The position numbers were made by a program, and so were the translations under genes. This document shows, in pieces, positions 1 to 6,035 of a stretch of DNA of 8,420 nucleotides. Origin of the DNA: JASFTV01 sp050050615. Lineage in GTDB: Bacteria; Desulfobacterota; DSM-4660; Desulfatiglandales; HGW-15. How positions within the stretch are numbered: position 1 is the stretch's first letter; the number at the start of each line of letters is the position of its first letter. The notes below the pieces were generated by a model, which was not told where the DNA came from, did no database searches, and saw only the letters and a list, made by a program, of their open reading frames with translations. The stretch lies in the NCBI GenBank assembly GCA_050050615.1, contig JASFTV010000143.1, forward strand, positions 1 to 8,420, given 5' to 3'.

Positions 1-30
1 TCCTGCTTACCGTTTCCCCGTGCCCGTAGA

Positions 31-483
31 TTATTTAAGGTGCTTTCGAAGATGCAGGAACTCACTTCTTTCGAAACCGAGGATCTTGAAAAAAGACAAG
101 ATGTCGGTAAAATCCCATCTCACGGAGGTAAAAACCTCCTCGATACCGTTATCTTTGTGGAATTTGAATATCTCCTCGGCCAATCTTTTGCCAATCCCTT
201 GCCCCCTAAATTCGGGCTCGACCCCGAACATGCTTATCCAGGCACATCTGTCAACGCCGAAATTCCCTGAAGTGACATAGCTGATCATATATCCCACAAT
301 TCTGCCACCAAACTCAGCCACAAAACTGGCATCCACAGGTTTTTCGACCTGTTCTTCAATGATTCGGTGGACGTCCACCTCACCCGGCTTTACTCTAACA
401 GCCTTGAAAATCCTACTGACATCATCCGCATCCCCTCTTCTTAGCCTTCTGATAGACACATCAAGTATGGGCAAAGTCTTCAT
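31..483 (-). CDS. GNAT family N-acetyltransferase
   Basis: A 150-residue single-domain protein of the GNAT fold, predicted to move an acetyl group from acetyl-CoA to an amine; the substrate cannot be read from the sequence. The acetyl-CoA pyrophosphate-binding motif is clear: a strand ending in FGVEPEF, then RGQGIG at residues 93-98, followed by the helix KRLAEEIF. The C-terminal half carries the usual GNAT ending, with TSVRWD and then FFKILGFERS, where the helix before LGF normally closes the CoA site. The length fits a complete protein of the family. Translation starts at an ATG (481-483) preceded by an AGGGGA Shine-Dalgarno. The gene lies 31 bases downstream of the DUF2080-like gene on the same strand, so the two may be co-transcribed. 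The family is certain; the substrate is unknown, with a ribosomal protein, small amine or antibiotic all possible. Confidence 0.88.
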   Translation of the reverse strand: MKTLPILDVSIRRLRRGDADDVSRIFKAVRVKPGEVDVHRIIEEQVEKPVDASFVAEFGGRIVGYMISYVTSGNFGVDRCAWISMFGVEPEFRGQGIGKRLAEEIFKFHKDNGIEEVFTSVRWDFTDILSFFKILGFERSEFLHLRKHLK

Positions 484-514
484 ATTCGAATTCTTCCCCT
501 TTCAAATCAATGGC

Positions 515-703
515 TCAGTCAATTCTTATAATTTTAACGCTATGGCCTACCCAATCAGGGGGAAGATAAATTCTGCCGCTGTTCCCGCTGAAACTGACCC
601 TCTTCTCGAGCATCTCCTGGCCGTAAACCTCAAATTTCACCTTCCCCTTGACCAGCTCAACAGGGGCCTTCCTACTTTTCCTAGGTTTCCTGTCTTTTTC
701 CAC
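515..703 (-). CDS. DUF2080-like small protein (putative transposon-associated)
   Basis: A 62-residue protein with a very basic N-terminus (EKDRKPRKSRK, residues 2-12) and a conserved-looking C-terminal block, SGNSGRIYLPPDWVGHSVKI (39-58). That block is the hallmark I associate with DUF2080, a small family first described as putative transposon-encoded proteins, mainly in archaea and some anaerobic bacteria. The pattern GNSGR-I-LP-W-G-VK-I also resembles the swapped-hairpin DNA-binding strand of AbrB/SpoVT-type antitoxins, so DNA binding is a reasonable inference but is not shown. The start is a GTG (701-703) with AAAGGA 8 bases upstream; no better start is visible. No transposase lies next to it in this window, only the GNAT gene 31 bases downstream. 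The family assignment rests on memory of the motif, not on a search. Confidence 0.72.
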   Translation of the reverse strand: MEKDRKPRKSRKAPVELVKGKVKFEVYGQEMLEKRVSFSGNSGRIYLPPDWVGHSVKIIRID

Positions 704-1083
704 TTTAGCAATCCTTTGACTTACAGATCGGCTGTTTATAGAGAGAGAACAATAAATAGATTTCTCATCTCTGGGTCTCTCCTTACTCCCTACCGTTTAG
801 GCCACAAAATGACCCCTCTAGGCTGTGACGGGATCCTCAATATATCTTACGGGCTCATTCATCAGCCGTTTCGGGGCAATAGGTTTTCATAAATCATATC
901 ACTGAATGCCGCAACAGGAAACTTACCCCCGTCAATAGAAACTCTCTAGATACTGTTTTTCATCGCTCATCGTTCTTGACGAATACGAAAGAAAGAACTC
1001 AAGGTCAACGCCCTATCCGCACCAGGGGGACGAAATCTATCCTGCACCAGCGACCGTCGCCAGAGCAGGAATATACAAAGATA
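704..1083. other. Gene-free region between two minus-strand genes
   Basis: About 380 bases without a credible gene. The open frames that cross it have no recognisable domain and no good ribosome binding site. It should hold the promoter of the DUF2080/GNAT pair, but I find no convincing -35/-10 pair; a TATAAA-like hexamer on the minus strand near 735 lacks a matching -35. It also contains a two-part hairpin (listed separately) and a loose inverted repeat GTTCTT/AAGAAC at 972-998. No terminal repeats or transposase remnants were recognised, although the neighbouring DUF2080 gene would make a decayed mobile element plausible. Confidence 0.5.
1041..1069 (-). terminator. Candidate two-step hairpin after the second GNAT gene
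   Basis: The outer arms CCTGC (1041-1045) and GCAGG (1065-1069) pair. Inside them, GCGAC (1050-1054) pairs with GTCGC (1056-1060), with symmetrical 4-base internal loops. It starts 14 bases beyond the stop codon of the minus-strand GNAT gene, where a terminator would be expected. The minus-strand sequence after it (ATAGATTTCG) is not a true U tract and the inner loop is one base, so intrinsic termination is uncertain. It could be a Rho-dependent 3' end structure or chance. Confidence 0.3.
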
Positions 1084-1611
1084 CTACGGAGAGGACGAAG
1101 TCAGATCAAGCTCGAGAAAGACCACGCCTGGAATCGGGTTATGATAATAGGGTCTAATTTCTCTAAACCCCAGTGAAGCGTATAGCCTCCTTGCCTCCTT
1201 CATTGACGGCACAGTGTCCAGGCGCATACAACGGTAGCCCGATTTTCGAGCCTCAGCAACAATCGCTACAGACAGGACTCGCCCAATTCCAAAACCTCGA
1301 TAGGGTGGTCTCACATATAATCTTTTCATCTCACAAATCTGTTTTTCCAAACGCCTCATTGCAACACATCCGGCTATATCTTCTTGATATGTCGCTATAA
1401 GAAGACAGCCCTTCGGCGGTGAATAGTCTCCAGGTAGCCCTCTTAGCTCCTCTTCGAAATGTTGAAACCAAAGCTCAAAATCCAGTGACGCGGCGTACTC
1501 CTGAAAAAGAAGTTGTATCTGTTCAAGCTCGGTTGCCGAAGAGACGCGTTGAACATCTATCTTTCTTGTTTCGGATGACGCTCCGGAGTTTGCGCCGTTT
1601 CTTTGCTCCAT
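1084..1611 (-). CDS. GNAT family N-acetyltransferase (second copy type)
   Basis: A 175-residue GNAT acetyltransferase, unrelated in detail to the one at the left edge. After a variable N-terminus, the region around residues 18-60 forms the first helices. The strand EMKRLYV (94-100) leads into the CoA loop with RGFGIG at 105-110, and MRLDTVPSM then KEARRLYASLGFREI (129-152) form the second half of the CoA site. The C-terminus VVFLELDL is the typical last strand. I take the ATG at 1609-1611. A TTG at 1681-1683 would add 24 residues and start 7 bases after the mgtE stop, but it has no spaced Shine-Dalgarno; the ATG itself has only a distant AGGGA. It follows mgtE on the same strand with a 79-base gap and may be the last gene of the DHH-mgtE-GNAT unit. 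Substrate unknown. Confidence 0.85.
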   Translation of the reverse strand: MEQRNGANSGASSETRKIDVQRVSSATELEQIQLLFQEYAASLDFELWFQHFEEELRGLPGDYSPPKGCLLIATYQEDIAGCVAMRRLEKQICEMKRLYVRPPYRGFGIGRVLSVAIVAEARKSGYRCMRLDTVPSMKEARRLYASLGFREIRPYYHNPIPGVVFLELDLTSSSP

Positions 1612-1690
1612 GATCTCTACGCTTTGATCCCTGCCCCACCGTTTCAACCCGAAGTATCCTTCGCTGAGAATCTGAACATGCAACCTGGCG

Positions 1691-3058
1691 TCAGCCGCTT
1701 ATTCTAAGAAAAAGGGTCACAAGGGCGAGATAAATGAGGAGACTGAAGATATCGTTTGAGGTCGTTACAAATGGTCCTGTGGCGAGTGCGGGATCGACAT
1801 TCAATCGCTTCATGACCAGAGGCACGGCCGCTCCGATAAAGCCTGAGTTTAGTATGATCAATACGAGAGAGATACAGACAACGAATCCCAGGCCGTAATC
1901 AGAAAGCCAGAATCCAACGATCAGACCAAGAATGATGCCGCATATGAGTCCATTCACAAGGGCAACTTTCAGTTCAACCCAAATCCTTTTGCCGATATTC
2001 ATGATGCTGATGTCGCCGGTCGCCAACCCCCTCACAGCAACAGTTGCCGCCTGAGTGCCCGTACTCCCGCCCATCGCCATGATTACCGGAAAGAAAAATG
2101 AGAGGGCGATGATCCTTTCAAGGGATGGCTCGAATTGATTGATCACAATCGCCGCAATGATCCCGCCAAGAAGTCCGGCAATGAGCCAGGGCAATCTTGC
2201 CCGGGAAATTTTCATAGGGGACTCTTCAGCAATTTCCTGACGAATCACACCCGCCATCAGCGCCATATCTTCATCCGCCTCCTGCTCGATGACGTCAATG
2301 ATGTCGTCATGCGTTATACGGCCTACCAGCTTATGATTATCATCCACCACGGGGACAGCGACAAGGTTATATTTCTTGACAAGGTGTGCGACCTCTTCCT
2401 GGTCTCTATAGACGTAGGCTGAAATCACTTCCGGGTTCATGATCTCTTTTATCTTCCGTTCCGGGCGCTCAACCACCAAGTCTTTTAATGAGACAACGCC
2501 AACAAGCCTCTCAAAATCGTCCACCACAAAAAGATAGTAAACGTTTTCGACCTCCTCCCTTTTTTGTCGAATGGTTTCAATCGCCTCCTGTATTGTCGCG
2601 TCTTCATTGACGGCAACATACTCAAGGGCCATGATACCGCCCGCCGTGTCCTCAGGATAGGGGAGGAGTTTCCTCAGCTCTTTTGAGACATCATCTTCGA
2701 CGGTCTCGATGATCTCTTTTGCCCGTTCAGCCGGGAGGTCCCCGACAAGATCTGCTGCATCATCGGAGTCTAGCTCCTGAACAATTTGAGTGATGGCCTC
2801 GTTATCAAGATCACCGAGAATCCGTTCTTGGACCGGAGCCTCGATCTCCAAAAGCACTTCTCCAGCGCCTTCCGGCTTCAGTAAATCGAAGATGAATAGA
2901 CGCTCATCATGATCCAGATGCTCTATGAGATCAGCCACATCTGCCGGGCGCATATCATATATGATCTTTCTTAGAGATCGATCCCTTCCGTCTCTGATGG
3001 AGGCCTTGACCTCCTCAATCAGTGCTTCATTCAGTATCGGCGTGACAGCAAGCCCCAC
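1691..3058 (-). CDS. mgtE: Magnesium transporter MgtE
   Basis: A 455-residue inner-membrane Mg2+ channel/transporter with all three family parts. The acidic helical MgtE N domain spans about 20-130 and ends in the conserved PEDTAGGIM (135-143). Two CBS domains follow (about 136-197 and 205-260), with SLKDLVV and RITHDDIIDVIEQEADED marking their ends. A basic linker helix leads to five membrane segments from about 289. The pore signature GGSTGTQAATVAVRG is at 330-344, and the last-helix motif DPALATGPFVTTSNDIFS (422-439) contains Asp436, equivalent by motif to the ion-binding pore aspartate known from Thermus MgtE. In that protein the cytosolic domains sense Mg2+ and close the pore. The GTG start (3056-3058) has AGGGG 9 bases upstream, and an in-frame TAA lies just before it. 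It follows the DHH gene by 89 bases. No Mg2+ riboswitch (M-box) pattern is apparent in that gap. Confidence 0.96.
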   Translation of the reverse strand: MGLAVTPILNEALIEEVKASIRDGRDRSLRKIIYDMRPADVADLIEHLDHDERLFIFDLLKPEGAGEVLLEIEAPVQERILGDLDNEAITQIVQELDSDDAADLVGDLPAERAKEIIETVEDDVSKELRKLLPYPEDTAGGIMALEYVAVNEDATIQEAIETIRQKREEVENVYYLFVVDDFERLVGVVSLKDLVVERPERKIKEIMNPEVISAYVYRDQEEVAHLVKKYNLVAVPVVDDNHKLVGRITHDDIIDVIEQEADEDMALMAGVIRQEIAEESPMKISRARLPWLIAGLLGGIIAAIVINQFEPSLERIIALSFFFPVIMAMGGSTGTQAATVAVRGLATGDISIMNIGKRIWVELKVALVNGLICGIILGLIVGFWLSDYGLGFVVCISLVLIILNSGFIGAAVPLVMKRLNVDPALATGPFVTTSNDIFSLLIYLALVTLFLRISG

Positions 3059-3147
3059 AGTGTCAAACCCCTTTAACAGCCCAATCAGTTAATATCAATC
3101 AAAACCTCCCGCTCTAACCGAACTAAAAGCTCGCCTTCACTCATGCC

Positions 3148-4167
3148 TTAAATACCCCTTATCTTACCAAGTACAAAGTGTTTTAGTTCCGATACATCGT
3201 GAATGGCTGGCTTTATCTCATGGATTGGGATTTCAGCCCGGGCCGCGCTCCTGTGGCCGCCTGCAGAGCCCCACCGGCCAAACAGCTTGTTGGCCATTTT
3301 ACCTGCATCAAGGCGAAAACCCGCATTCCTGAAGATGACGATAACCCTTTGGCCATATATCCCTGACACGATGCACCAAGTGGCCTCAACCATCTTCAGA
3401 AAAAAATCAGCGATAATGACGAGTATATCCGGGTCATTCACTTTTCCCATATGGATAAAAGCCTTGTCTTTAACGAATACCAAGTTTTCGAGAGCAGTCC
3501 GGAAACTGTTCAAAGATTTTCTCGTCATCTCAGAAGACTCGATCTTCTTGATCATATTAATATTCGCAAACTGATAAAGATACCTGAATGCGTTGATATC
3601 ATTTGGCGTAGAGGGTCTTGCAAAATTGTCCGTGTCCGTCTTAATGCCATAAAAAAGGGCCGTGGCCAGTCTGGGAGAGGGCTTGATCTTGGCGGCCCTG
3701 AGATACTCGGTCATAATGGTTGAATTAGCGCCGTAATCTTCCTTGACATCTACATATTGGCCAACCAATCCCGAAGCGATGGGATGGTGATCAATGATAA
3801 TATCAAAACGGAACTTGTTGAGTTGCTCATAATGCTGAGGCTGAGAATCAACGATCGCCCATTTGGTGATCTCAGCGCTATTGAGATTTCGAATGTGTTG
3901 CATCTTTATTTTAAGCAGCTTTATAAGCGCCAGGTTATCTGCCCTTTTGATTGTATTGATATGGTAAATCAATGTCTTTTTTGCCTTACGCCAGAAGAGC
4001 CTGTTTAGCCCTAGGGCACTCGCCATGGCATCAGGATCAGCGTTGATAACAATCCCGAGGGTATCCTCTTGAGAAACAATTTCCAGAAGCCGCTTGTACT
4101 TCTCCGTTGAGGAGGTTGACTTAGGAAAGGGATGATTCATGACCGGGGCTGTTTTGTTATGGGACAT
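3148..4167 (-). CDS. DHH family phosphoesterase (NrnA/RecJ-like)
   Basis: A 339-residue cytoplasmic metal-dependent phosphoesterase of the DHH superfamily, which includes oligoribonucleases/pAp phosphatases (NrnA) and cyclic dinucleotide phosphodiesterases. Motif I is NADPDAMASAL (42-52), with Asp44 and Asp46. Motif II is the Asp in IVDSQP (Asp107). Motif III is DHHP (126-129). Motif IV is GIKTDTDNF (174-182). The C-terminal DHHA1 nucleotide-binding part ends in GSAGGHRSAARAEI (300-313), with the GGH substrate motif at 303-305. Motif I has Asn42 where many NrnA proteins have a His. No CBS, PAS or membrane segment is attached, so this is the stand-alone type. The ATG start is at 4165-4167; the first 20 residues look disordered, and Met10 is an alternative start. 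Nanno-RNA or pAp hydrolysis is the likely role but cannot be separated from cyclic dinucleotide hydrolysis by eye. The leader upstream is unusually rich in inverted repeats. Confidence 0.9.
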   Translation of the reverse strand: MSHNKTAPVMNHPFPKSTSSTEKYKRLLEIVSQEDTLGIVINADPDAMASALGLNRLFWRKAKKTLIYHINTIKRADNLALIKLLKIKMQHIRNLNSAEITKWAIVDSQPQHYEQLNKFRFDIIIDHHPIASGLVGQYVDVKEDYGANSTIMTEYLRAAKIKPSPRLATALFYGIKTDTDNFARPSTPNDINAFRYLYQFANINMIKKIESSEMTRKSLNSFRTALENLVFVKDKAFIHMGKVNDPDILVIIADFFLKMVEATWCIVSGIYGQRVIVIFRNAGFRLDAGKMANKLFGRWGSAGGHRSAARAEIPIHEIKPAIHDVSELKHFVLGKIRGI

Positions 4168-4261
4168 AACTCATTTCCGAGTAAAATCAAGCCGACCCGT
4201 TTGGGGCGACGTTTAAGTTTGAATTTCCCGGCGCTTGTCGGAACGAAGTGGACTTACGTGT

Positions 4262-4302
4262 CGCAGGGAAACAAAGATCCCCTCCCTGCGGGGCTCCAGG
4301 GA
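4262..4302. repeat. Overlapping inverted repeats with a shared arm (set 1)
   Basis: The central arm TCCCTGCG (4283-4290) is complementary over 8 bases to CGCAGGGA (4262-4269). Its first 6 bases are also complementary to CAGGGA (4297-4302). The two stems cannot form together. Loops are 13 and 8 bases. This is directly visible; a switching role is inference only. Confidence 0.6.
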
Positions 4303-4332
4303 TAGAAATTTTAGCCTTTCGCCATAGGGCGA

Positions 4333-4362
4333 TAACGTCGCGTTAGATAATATCGTGTAACG
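4333..4362. repeat. Overlapping inverted repeats with a shared arm (set 2)
   Basis: CGTTA (4341-4345) can pair with TAACG on its left (4333-4337, loop 3) or with TAACG on its right (4358-4362, loop 12). A further 4-base pair ATCG/CGAT (4352-4355 with 4361-4364) competes with the right-hand stem. The arms are short, so chance is possible, but the arrangement repeats the shared-arm layout seen 50 bases away. Confidence 0.45.
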
Positions 4363-4426
4363 ATTTCATTTCATGATCATGCGGGCGTGTCCTCGACCTC
4401 TGCCTTGAAATATTCCCATGGGCCAC

Positions 4427-4453
4427 CTTATAGCAAGGGGCTTCAAAATTCAA
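4427..4453 (-). promoter_or_regulatory. Weak candidate promoter toward the DHH gene
   Basis: On the minus strand, TTGAAT (4453-4448) and TATAAG (4432-4427) are separated by 15 bases. The -10 matches five of six sigma-70 consensus positions, but the spacing is short. If used, it would give a leader of about 250 bases carrying the shared-arm inverted repeats before the DHH start codon. No better candidate was seen closer to the gene. Confidence 0.25.
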
Positions 4454-4477
4454 TGGGAAATAACCATCCCCATACGC

Positions 4478-4828
4478 TCACCAAGGCCAGCACCTTTCGA
4501 GATATTCCAGGCTGACCCAAAGGTCTGGCTCCTCGTGTGGTTCAAGAGTCACGGTAGGTTGGCTTTCCCTTATGAATTTCAGTCGATTAAAAAGACTCAC
4601 AAAATCTATACGCCCCTGACCCAGGGCCAGATGCTCGTCCTCATGCCCAGAATTATCGTGTAGATGAAGCTGATGGATGTAAGCCCCAAGGGATTCCACC
4701 CACACTTCAATCGGAACCCGGCCGAAAGCGGCCTGATGGCCGGTGTCCGGACAAAACCCAACGCCTTGTCCTTCAAGCGCTTCAAGCAGTACTCGAATCT
4801 CGTCGGGGCCATGCTCGTAAACATTTTC
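4478..4828 (-). pseudogene. Sugar phosphate isomerase/epimerase, C-terminal remnant
   Basis: An open stretch of 116 codons encodes the second half of a TIM-barrel protein of the xylose isomerase-like / AP endonuclease 2 superfamily. The metal-site pattern is intact for the part present: ENVYE at the first codons, FCPDTGH (residues 25-31), IHQLHLHDN (51-59) and VTLEPHEEP (93-101). It ends in the short WPW tail. Full-length relatives are about 250-280 residues, so roughly the N-terminal half, with the first catalytic strands, is absent. A TGA (4831-4829) sits immediately before the ENVYE codons. The sequence beyond it carries a TAG eight codons further up in this frame, and I see no isomerase-like coding in any frame there. 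No ATG with a ribosome binding site begins the stretch; a GTG at 4703-4705 would give only 75 residues. Best read as a deletion remnant, not expected to make an active enzyme. Confidence 0.72.
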
Positions 4829-4859
4829 TCACGCATGCGTCAAAAGACCCATCTGCTAT

Positions 4860-4888
4860 TTGACAGCAGGCCCTCTATGCTATATATA
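4860..4888 (+). promoter_or_regulatory. Sigma-70-like promoter for the two small plus-strand genes
   Basis: A perfect -35 hexamer TTGACA (4860-4865) is followed after 17 bases by TATATA (4883-4888), within a TATATATAAA run that also offers TATAAA at 19-base spacing. Transcription would start near 4895, giving a leader of about 57 bases. A small inverted repeat CTGCT/AGCAG (4853-4857 and 4865-4869) brackets the -35 and could be an operator. This is the clearest promoter in the window. Confidence 0.6.
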
Positions 4889-4951
4889 AACAGGAGTGTG
4901 CAAAACAATCCCGGTTGTATCAAGCGGCTATGCATGCAAAGGGATTCATTG

Positions 4952-5296
4952 ATGAAAAGGTCCATTCTCTCCCCCTTATGTTCAGCCTTTGTCGTACCCG
5001 GCCTCGGGCAGATCATCAATCAAAGCCTTAAAAAGGGATTAGTCATCCTAGCGATCGTATTTGGGCTGTTCGTTGGAGGCACCGTCAAGCTGGCGTTTAT
5101 GATCAAATCGATCATAAATCAACCTGGTTTTAGAATCGATCACCCAGAGCGTTTTGTGGAAAAAATACAGGGCGAAGGGTTATCCTCTCTTTGGTATCTC
5201 ATCATCGCATTTGCCGTTGTGTGGATCTATTCAGTGCTTGACGCTTTCTGGAGCGGGAAGAAATTGGATAACCAAATAGGGGGTGACTCTCTGTGA
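4952..5296 (+). CDS. Small two-helix membrane protein with PGLGQ motif
   Basis: A 114-residue predicted inner-membrane protein of unknown function. Near the N-terminus it has VVPGLGQIINQSLKKGLVIL (14-33), the PGLGQ-x-N-x4-KG signature shared by several small membrane families such as TM2-like and DUF5683-like proteins. Two hydrophobic segments are visible, about 28-50 and 79-98. The loop between them (51-78) is polar, and the second helix ends in SVLDAFWSGKKL. I choose the ATG at 4952, which has AAGGGA 7 bases upstream. An in-frame ATG at 4934 would add six residues. The frame stays open far upstream across the isomerase remnant, but that extension is not protein-like. The gene lies 57 bases after a strong predicted start site, and its stop overlaps the GTG of the next gene, so the two are likely translated together. 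No enzymatic motif is present; the family link is tentative. Confidence 0.75.
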   Translation: MKRSILSPLCSAFVVPGLGQIINQSLKKGLVILAIVFGLFVGGTVKLAFMIKSIINQPGFRIDHPERFVEKIQGEGLSSLWYLIIAFAVVWIYSVLDAFWSGKKLDNQIGGDSL

Positions 5297-5625
5297 GATC
5301 ATATTTCTTAGATGAGATACCCCTAGCCGATATAAAAAAAGCCAGAACCTTTCTGGAGCAGAATACCATCAGGGCTGAGCTCGGGGATATCTTCTGGGTC
5401 CGGATACCGGACGACCTTCTCAACCATACCCAATTTCAACATCGTGGCTGTCAGCCGCATGTTTTTGCCATAGAATTGGGAGAAAAGTGGATCAAAATGG
5501 AATTCTTCATTCGCAGCCTCAAGGGCTTAAGATGTGAGTGCCAGGCCTACTGCACCCCTGAACAGATCCAGTTCATCCTAAATTTCGCCCACCACATGCT
5601 TACAGATCTTGCTATCCGAACTTAA
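5293..5625 (+). CDS. Conserved-looking protein of unknown function
   Basis: A 110-residue soluble protein I cannot assign to a named family. It opens with YFLDEIPLADIKKARTFLEQ (4-23), continues with an aromatic stretch DIFWVRIPDDLL (32-43), then HVFAIELGEKWIKMEFFIRS (56-75), a mixed beta pattern. LRCECQAYC (79-87) places Cys81, Cys83 and Cys87 together, with Cys53 earlier; metal binding is possible but unproven. A C-terminal helix TPEQIQFILNFAHHML (88-103) follows. The start is a GTG whose last two bases and next base form the TGA of the upstream gene (GTGA overlap), with GGGTGA serving as a possible ribosome binding site, so translation is probably coupled to the membrane protein. There is no signal peptide or membrane segment. 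The downstream lipoprotein gene converges on it with only 6 bases between the stops. The protein-like composition makes the reading frame credible. Confidence 0.75.
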   Translation: MRSYFLDEIPLADIKKARTFLEQNTIRAELGDIFWVRIPDDLLNHTQFQHRGCQPHVFAIELGEKWIKMEFFIRSLKGLRCECQAYCTPEQIQFILNFAHHMLTDLAIRT

Positions 5626-5631
5626 TGGAAT

Positions 5632-6030
5632 TCATCCTCCGAAGAGGACTTTCCTTATCTCATCCTTGATAGCCATTGAGGCCTCTTCATCCCCAAAGAA
5701 ACCTACGCGGATGAGGACCTCTGTTTCTTCCGAGGATTTGTATTTAAGTGAAAGGTGAACAGACTTCTTGTCCGCTCGTTTGGCCACGATTTTGCCCGAC
5801 GTGAGATCATGCTTCTTGCTTTCGATCTCTAGATGCATGTTCTCCAAGGCCTTCAACGTTGCGTCCCACGTCTCTATGTAGGAGGCCTGATAAATAACCT
5901 CCAGCGAACTTCTGTGGTACTTGTATCCAGCCACACCGGCGGCCGTGCCTGCGGTAAAGAAAACAACCGGTGTGGTGCAGCTCAAAATGCAGAAACACAA
6001 AAATAGAGGTAGCAGGTATTTCGTTTTCAT
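5632..6030 (-). CDS. DUF3568-like lipoprotein
   Basis: A 132-residue predicted lipoprotein. It has a short basic N-terminus (MKTKY), a hydrophobic core LLPLFLCFCI, and a lipobox ending ILSC, with Cys18 as the lipidated residue. A glycine/alanine-rich stretch (TAGTAAGVAGYKY, 27-39) follows the Cys. The mature part has two alpha/beta repeats: SYIETWDATLKALENM (50-65) leading into LEIESKKHDLTSGKIVAKR, then VHLSLKYKSSEETEVLIRVGFFGDEEASMAI. This order (aromatic start, helix, GKI-A strand, final VGFFGDEEAS) is what I know from DUF3568, a lipoprotein family common in deltaproteobacteria with no established function. The ATG (6028-6030) has a full AAGGAGG 9 bases upstream. That site lies in a small hairpin, listed separately. 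It is transcribed alone, divergent from ileS. An envelope location is confident; the biochemical role is unknown. Confidence 0.85.
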   Translation of the reverse strand: MKTKYLLPLFLCFCILSCTTPVVFFTAGTAAGVAGYKYHRSSLEVIYQASYIETWDATLKALENMHLEIESKKHDLTSGKIVAKRADKKSVHLSLKYKSSEETEVLIRVGFFGDEEASMAIKDEIRKVLFGG

Positions 6031-6035
6031 AACTT

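Larger units (their letters stand above)
4168..4477. other. Palindrome-rich leader region of the DHH gene
   Basis: About 310 bases without a gene between the truncated isomerase and the DHH gene, both on the minus strand. It contains a 10-base perfect palindrome CATGATCATG (4372-4381), a small hairpin TCGCC/GGCGA (4319-4332), and two sets of arms with alternative partners, listed separately. No long U tract follows any of the stems on the minus strand. A weak promoter-like pair lies near 4427-4453. The density of pairing arms suggests either a structured 5' leader of the DHH mRNA or REP-like extragenic palindromes. I do not recognise a known riboswitch class. Confidence 0.5.

Noticed and set aside
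855..880. Hammerhead-ribozyme-like words on the minus strand (GAAAC next to CTGATGA)
   Set aside because: The two core words are almost adjacent, with no room for the required stems and no cleavage triplet in the right place.
359..892. Plus-strand open frame of 177 codons across the GNAT/DUF2080 boundary
   Set aside because: It is antisense to two recognisable minus-strand proteins, shows no domain, and has no good ribosome binding site.
976..1176. Small basic plus-strand open frame (66 codons)
   Set aside because: It overlaps the end of the second GNAT gene on the other strand, and I see no motif or ribosome binding site.
4333..4350. attC-like end (GCGTTAGAT) suggesting an integron cassette
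   Set aside because: Only one GTTRRRY-type core is present; no matching RYYYAAC partner at the right distance and no integrase, so it is explained as part of the local inverted repeats.
4829..4831. In-frame TGA before the isomerase remnant as a selenocysteine codon
   Set aside because: Only eight codons precede it before an in-frame TAG, and those codons do not resemble the missing half, so truncation is the simpler reading.
4606..4836. Minus-strand 76-codon frame beginning with ATG over the isomerase remnant
   Set aside because: It is out of frame with the recognisable isomerase residues and has no family resemblance.
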